Shown: positions 61,155-64,000 of the stretch, piece after piece
Numbering within the stretch: the stretch's first letter is position 1
Layout: every line of letters begins with the position of its first letter
Origin: Ruegeria arenilitoris
GTDB lineage: Bacteria; Pseudomonadota; Alphaproteobacteria; Rhodobacterales; Rhodobacteraceae
Direction of reading: 5' to 3'
NCBI RefSeq assembly: GCF_013030985.1
Contig: NZ_WPYP01000008.1
Location: forward strand, 225,080-289,079
DNA length: 64,000 nt
The notes under the pieces: generated by a model
What the model was told of the DNA's origin: nothing
Seen by the model: the letters and a program-made list of their open reading frames with translations, nothing else
The model's database searches: none
Program-made: the position numbers and the translations under genes

Positions 61155-62507
61155 ATGAATGAACTGGTACCCGTTAACAACGATCCCAACGACCCGACGG
61201 TCTGGTATGCCGAAGTTCCGCGTTCGATAAACCGTCTGATCGTCATCGGGTTCGTCCTGCTGGTCGTCTGCTTTGGCGGCTTTGGCGTCTGGTCCTTCAG
61301 TGCGCCTCTGGCGGCGGCGGTGATCGCACAGGGCAGCTTTGTCGCCACTGGCCGCAACAAGATCGTGCAACACCTGGAAGGCGGCATCATTCAGGAAATT
61401 CAGGTGGTCGAAGGTCAGTCCGTCACAGCTGGTCAAGTGATGATGACGCTGGACCAGACCTCGGCAGAAGCGAACGAACGTGAATTGTTCATCCGCAAAA
61501 TCCGCCTTCAAGCCATGTCCGAACGCCTGAACGCGGAATATGGCGAAGCACAACGGCTGGAGTTTTCCCCGAATCTGATCGACGCCTCGGATGATACCGA
61601 GGTGATGAGCATCCTAGACGGGCAGAAGATCACCTTTGACCTGTCCCGCAAGACCTTGCTGAACGACATCGCATTGCTTGAACGCAACATGGAAGCTCTG
61701 CGCATTCGATCAAGCGGGTTCGAGGCGCAATTGGACAGCATGGTGCGGCGGTCAGAAATCCTTCAGGAAGAGTTCGACACCAAGCAGGCGCTTTTCGAAA
61801 AAGGGCTGGTGCGCAAGGGTGAGCTGAACACCATTCGCCGGGTTCAGGCCGAAGCCGAAGGCCAGCAGGCGCGATTGCAGGCCGAGGCGGCTGAGATCAG
61901 CCAGATGCTGTTGAAATACGAAGAACAGATCTCTCGCACCCGGGCAGCCTATCGTGAGGCTGCGTTGGATGAGCTGGGCGTGATCGAAGCCGATCTGGAA
62001 AGTGTCCGCGAAAAAGCCCGTCAGGCCCGTAGTGTCCTGGACCGCGCGGTCGTGCGGGCTCCGGTGACGGGTACGGTGGTTCGGCTGCACTATCACACGC
62101 CGGGTGGCGTGATCGAAACCGGTGAACCCATCGCCGAGATTCTGCCCGCAGACGCCCCCCTGATCATCGAGGCGCAGATCCCGCGCACCGAGATCGACAG
62201 TGTTGTGACCGGGCAAGACGCGACCGTGCGTCTGGTGGCGCTGAACCAGCGGACAACGCCTGTGCTGAACGGTCAGGTGTTCTATCTTTCGGCTGACTCA
62301 GTGATCGAAGATACCAACGGTGCACCGCAAGAGGTCTATCTGGCCCGCATCTCGCTGGAACCGGAAGAGATCGAACGCGTACGGGGCTTTATCCCGACCC
62401 CGGGTATGCCCGCCGAGATCATGATCCAAACCGAAGAGCGCACGTTTGCTGCCTATATTGCGAAACCTGTGACAGACAGTATGTCGCGCGCGTTCCGCGA
62501 ACAGTAA
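61155..62507 (+). CDS. HlyD-family membrane fusion protein
   Basis: 450 aa. One N-terminal transmembrane helix (LIVIGFVLLVVCFGGFGVW), lipoyl-like halves QHLEGGIIQEIQVVEGQSVTAGQ and VVRAPVTGTVVRLHYHTPGGV, and a long coiled coil (residues about 100-260) between them. Adaptor of type I secretion systems. 12 bp after the ABC gene; followed by a terminator. Confidence 0.95.
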   Translation: MNELVPVNNDPNDPTVWYAEVPRSINRLIVIGFVLLVVCFGGFGVWSFSAPLAAAVIAQGSFVATGRNKIVQHLEGGIIQEIQVVEGQSVTAGQVMMTLDQTSAEANERELFIRKIRLQAMSERLNAEYGEAQRLEFSPNLIDASDDTEVMSILDGQKITFDLSRKTLLNDIALLERNMEALRIRSSGFEAQLDSMVRRSEILQEEFDTKQALFEKGLVRKGELNTIRRVQAEAEGQQARLQAEAAEISQMLLKYEEQISRTRAAYREAALDELGVIEADLESVREKARQARSVLDRAVVRAPVTGTVVRLHYHTPGGVIETGEPIAEILPADAPLIIEAQIPRTEIDSVVTGQDATVRLVALNQRTTPVLNGQVFYLSADSVIEDTNGAPQEVYLARISLEPEEIERVRGFIPTPGMPAEIMIQTEERTFAAYIAKPVTDSMSRAFREQ

Positions 62508-62552
62508 CGGGCTGGCCGCACGGCAGTTCTGTACACTTTGCTAAAGAAAGTC

Positions 62553-62580
62553 ACCCTTCGGCAATTGCCGGAGGGTTTCT
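62553..62580 (+). terminator. Rho-independent terminator of the secretion operon
   Basis: ACCCTTCGGC-AATT-GCCGGAGGGT (one T-G pair), followed by TTCT. Confidence 0.75.
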
Positions 62581-62662
62581 CATGTCCTTGATTGTAAAAG
62601 ACAAGATTTAGGTCACAAATGTTCCCCGTGCGCGCCGCGCTGGAAGGAGGCGACCTGTATGA

Positions 62663-63421
62663 TCAGGCGTTCAGGAACGCCCGGACGGCGGCCTCGAACT
62701 CGCGGGGTTTTTCGGCGTGCAGCCAATGGCCCGCGCCGGGAATTTTGGCGAATTTGGCGGACGGGAACAGCGCGCGGATCAAATCGCGATGCTGGGGCAG
62801 GACATAGTCGGACTCTCCACCCGAAAGGAACAAGGCCGGGCCGTCCCACAATGCGTCCGCCTCCGGAAAGCCCATGATCATTGGCATTTCAGCCGCCAGA
62901 ACATCGAGGTTCAACAGCCAGCGCTTTCCTTTGATATCAAGTGATTGCGTGAAAAAGCTCTGAAGCGCGGGTTCAACGCCCTGAACAGCCAGTTGCTGCG
63001 CGGCGTCCGAGCGTCGCTCGATCGTCGAGAAATCGACGGCGCGCATGGCTTCGATGAATTGGATCTGACTGTGGGTATAGGTCACCGGCGCGATGTCGGC
63101 GACCACCAGTTTGCGCACCAGATTCCCATGCTGCAGGGCCAGCGTCATCGCCGCCTTGCCGCCCATCGAATGGCCCACTACGTCGGCCTTACCGCCGAAA
63201 TGTTCGATCACCTCTGCGAGATCATTGGCCAATTCCGGATAGCTGTGCTGATCGGTCCACATGCTGTAAGCGTGGTTGCGCATATCGACGGCCACAACTT
63301 GCCGCTCATCCGCCAGGCGCCGGGCAATCACACCCCAGTTCCGGGCCGAGCCATAAAGCCCGTGCGCAATCAGCAGAGGCGGGTTCGAAGTCGGTTCACC
63401 ATGTATGATCGTGTTCAGCAT
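62663..63421 (-). CDS. Alpha/beta hydrolase (YbfF-like esterase)
   Basis: 252 aa from MLNTIIHGEPTSNPPLL (the frame continues to 63463 without conservation). Alpha/beta-hydrolase: HGLYGSARNWG oxyanion region, nucleophile Ser in VGHSMGGKAAM, acid near GGESDYVLP and His in GAGHWLHAE. Resembles YbfF/acyl-CoA thioesterase-type esterases. Substrate unknown. Confidence 0.9.
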   Translation of the reverse strand: MLNTIIHGEPTSNPPLLIAHGLYGSARNWGVIARRLADERQVVAVDMRNHAYSMWTDQHSYPELANDLAEVIEHFGGKADVVGHSMGGKAAMTLALQHGNLVRKLVVADIAPVTYTHSQIQFIEAMRAVDFSTIERRSDAAQQLAVQGVEPALQSFFTQSLDIKGKRWLLNLDVLAAEMPMIMGFPEADALWDGPALFLSGGESDYVLPQHRDLIRALFPSAKFAKIPGAGHWLHAEKPREFEAAVRAFLNA

Positions 63422-63512
63422 GCGGCTGTGATACCCGCCGCGATCAGAAACAACCAGCCCCATTGTCGCCTTCGCTTATGGGGGTTAAGTTGGCAGCTTC
63501 GGAGGCCCCGTC

Positions 63513-63887
63513 ATGTCGGAAAATACAGATATCCAAAGCCAGATTGCGCAAACGGTTCAGTTGCTGCGCAAGAAACTGGGTGTAAAGGACAAGACGCTGG
63601 CGGACTCGATCCGCAAGGCCAAACGGCTGCTGCCCCGGCGTATATACAAGCAGGCGCTGATGCTGGCGAATGCCGAGCAAATGGCGGCTCACCCAAAGTT
63701 GCGGCTGGTGCTGGATACTCCGAAGCTCGCGCGCGCGTCCGAAGAGGTTCAGGCGCATCTAAGCGGTATCAACCGTGCCGACCGGCGACTGGGATGGTTT
63801 CTGGGGATGCTGGGCGGGCTGGCGTTCAATCTGTTGGCCTTGTTGGCGCTGCTGATCGTTTTCCTGCGGTGGCAGGGGTTTATCTGA
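63513..63887 (+). CDS. Conserved hypothetical membrane protein
   Basis: 124 aa. N-terminal cytoplasmic part (QIAQTVQLLRKKLGVKDKTLADSIRKAKRLLPRRIYKQA region) with several Arg/Lys, then one or two transmembrane helices at the C-terminus (LGWFLGMLGGLAFNLLALLALLIVFLRW). Common in Rhodobacteraceae next to glyA; no known role. Divergent from the esterase gene. Confidence 0.75.
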   Translation: MSENTDIQSQIAQTVQLLRKKLGVKDKTLADSIRKAKRLLPRRIYKQALMLANAEQMAAHPKLRLVLDTPKLARASEEVQAHLSGINRADRRLGWFLGMLGGLAFNLLALLALLIVFLRWQGFI

Positions 63888-63893
63888 TTTGCC

Positions 63894-63920
63894 GAAAAAA
63901 ACGGCGCCCATCGGGCGCCG
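63894..63920 (-). terminator. Rho-independent terminator of glyA
   Basis: CGGCGCCC-ATC-GGGCGCCG, eight perfect pairs; on the minus strand it is followed by seven T residues. It lies 26 bp after the glyA stop and may serve the convergent membrane protein gene as well. Confidence 0.85.
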
Positions 63921-63945
63921 CTCAGGTCTTTGATTTTAAACCTGA

Positions 63946-64000
63946 TTACAGGTTAGGATAGATCGGGAATTTGGCGCAGAGGTCTGCGACCTCGGCTTTG
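63946..64000 (-). CDS. glyA: Serine hydroxymethyltransferase, C-terminal end (partial)
   Basis: Only the last 17 codons are in the window: AEVADLCAKFPIYPNL. The ending LCxKFPIYP is characteristic of alphaproteobacterial GlyA, which interconverts serine and glycine. The gene continues past the right edge. Confidence 0.75.
   Translation of the reverse strand, partial: KAEVADLCAKFPIYPNL

Overview
The window comes from a marine roseobacter-type alphaproteobacterium (Rhodobacteraceae/Roseobacteraceae, Ruegeria-like). This is inferred from gene content and order: an ScfR-type XRE regulator, a GapR-type DUF2312 protein, Hint-domain proteins, a SqrR/BigR-type repressor with a sulfur operon, and the run clpP-clpX-RidA-NDUFA12-mlaD-DUF2155-aat-accC-accB. 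The backbone looks GC-rich. Three stretches look foreign or special: one AT-richer gene after lepA (15.17-16.01 kb), a 14-kb integrated element (38.03-52.16 kb), and a type I secretion locus with very low-complexity products (53.1-62.5 kb).

Layout. 0-13.2 kb: phosphate transporter, Nudix hydrolase, HrpB helicase divergent from MeaB GTPase, a Hint protein, rpmB, a periplasmic copper pair (PCuAC and a small cysteine-poor exported partner), HdeD-like membrane protein, CobB sirtuin, LMW tyrosine phosphatase, LysR regulator, and a second Hint gene coupled to a small exported protein. 13.2-19.6 kb: lepA, the orphan AT-richer gene, several small exported or membrane proteins (one of 59 aa), a strongly structured putative ncRNA (18.9-19.25 kb) and a 45-aa entericidin-like lipoprotein. 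19.7-26.6 kb: a SqrR/BigR-like repressor, then housekeeping genes for proteolysis, respiration, lipid transport, N-degron tagging and fatty acid synthesis. 26.7-33.4 kb: regulatory block (PAS-LuxR, ScfR, response regulator, Na+/solute-symporter histidine kinase, FliM-like SpoA protein). 33.4-35.6 kb: a persulfide/sulfur operon (MBL hydrolase, two YeeE-type transporters, DUF442 sulfurtransferase), the expected target of the SqrR-like repressor about 14 kb away.

38.0-52.2 kb: a complete-looking integrated element in tRNA-Thr(TGT). It has a 50-bp att duplication, paired integrase arm-type repeats at both ends, a tyrosine integrase, an AlpA-type DNA-binding protein, a Prim-Pol/helicase replication protein with an iteron-like repeat cluster beside it, and a packaging-like module (small terminase-like protein and a terminase large subunit split into ATPase and nuclease genes). 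There is no recognisable capsid, portal or tail gene, so it resembles a phage satellite or a reduced prophage. Its plus-strand cargo is two translationally coupled trios, A-B-C and D-E-F. D carries a C-terminal PD-(D/E)XK/Mrr-like nuclease domain, and E and F are tandem diverged paralogs. This is the best candidate in the window for an undescribed (probably anti-phage or inter-element competition) system.

52.5-62.5 kb: after tRNA-Leu(TAA) comes a LuxR regulator with a textbook CtrA box (TTAA-N7-TTAA) upstream. Facing it are a 781-aa Asn/Asp/Gly-rich protein without RTX nonapeptides, a 652-aa acidic protein with four copies of a V-N-x-x-x-Q-containing repeat, and a PrtD-type ABC exporter with a HlyD adaptor. 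The simplest reading is a dedicated type I exporter for an unusual surface or matrix protein, possibly cell-cycle/CtrA controlled. The window closes with an esterase, a small membrane protein and the 3' end of glyA. All functional assignments are from reading sequence motifs; no database search was run.
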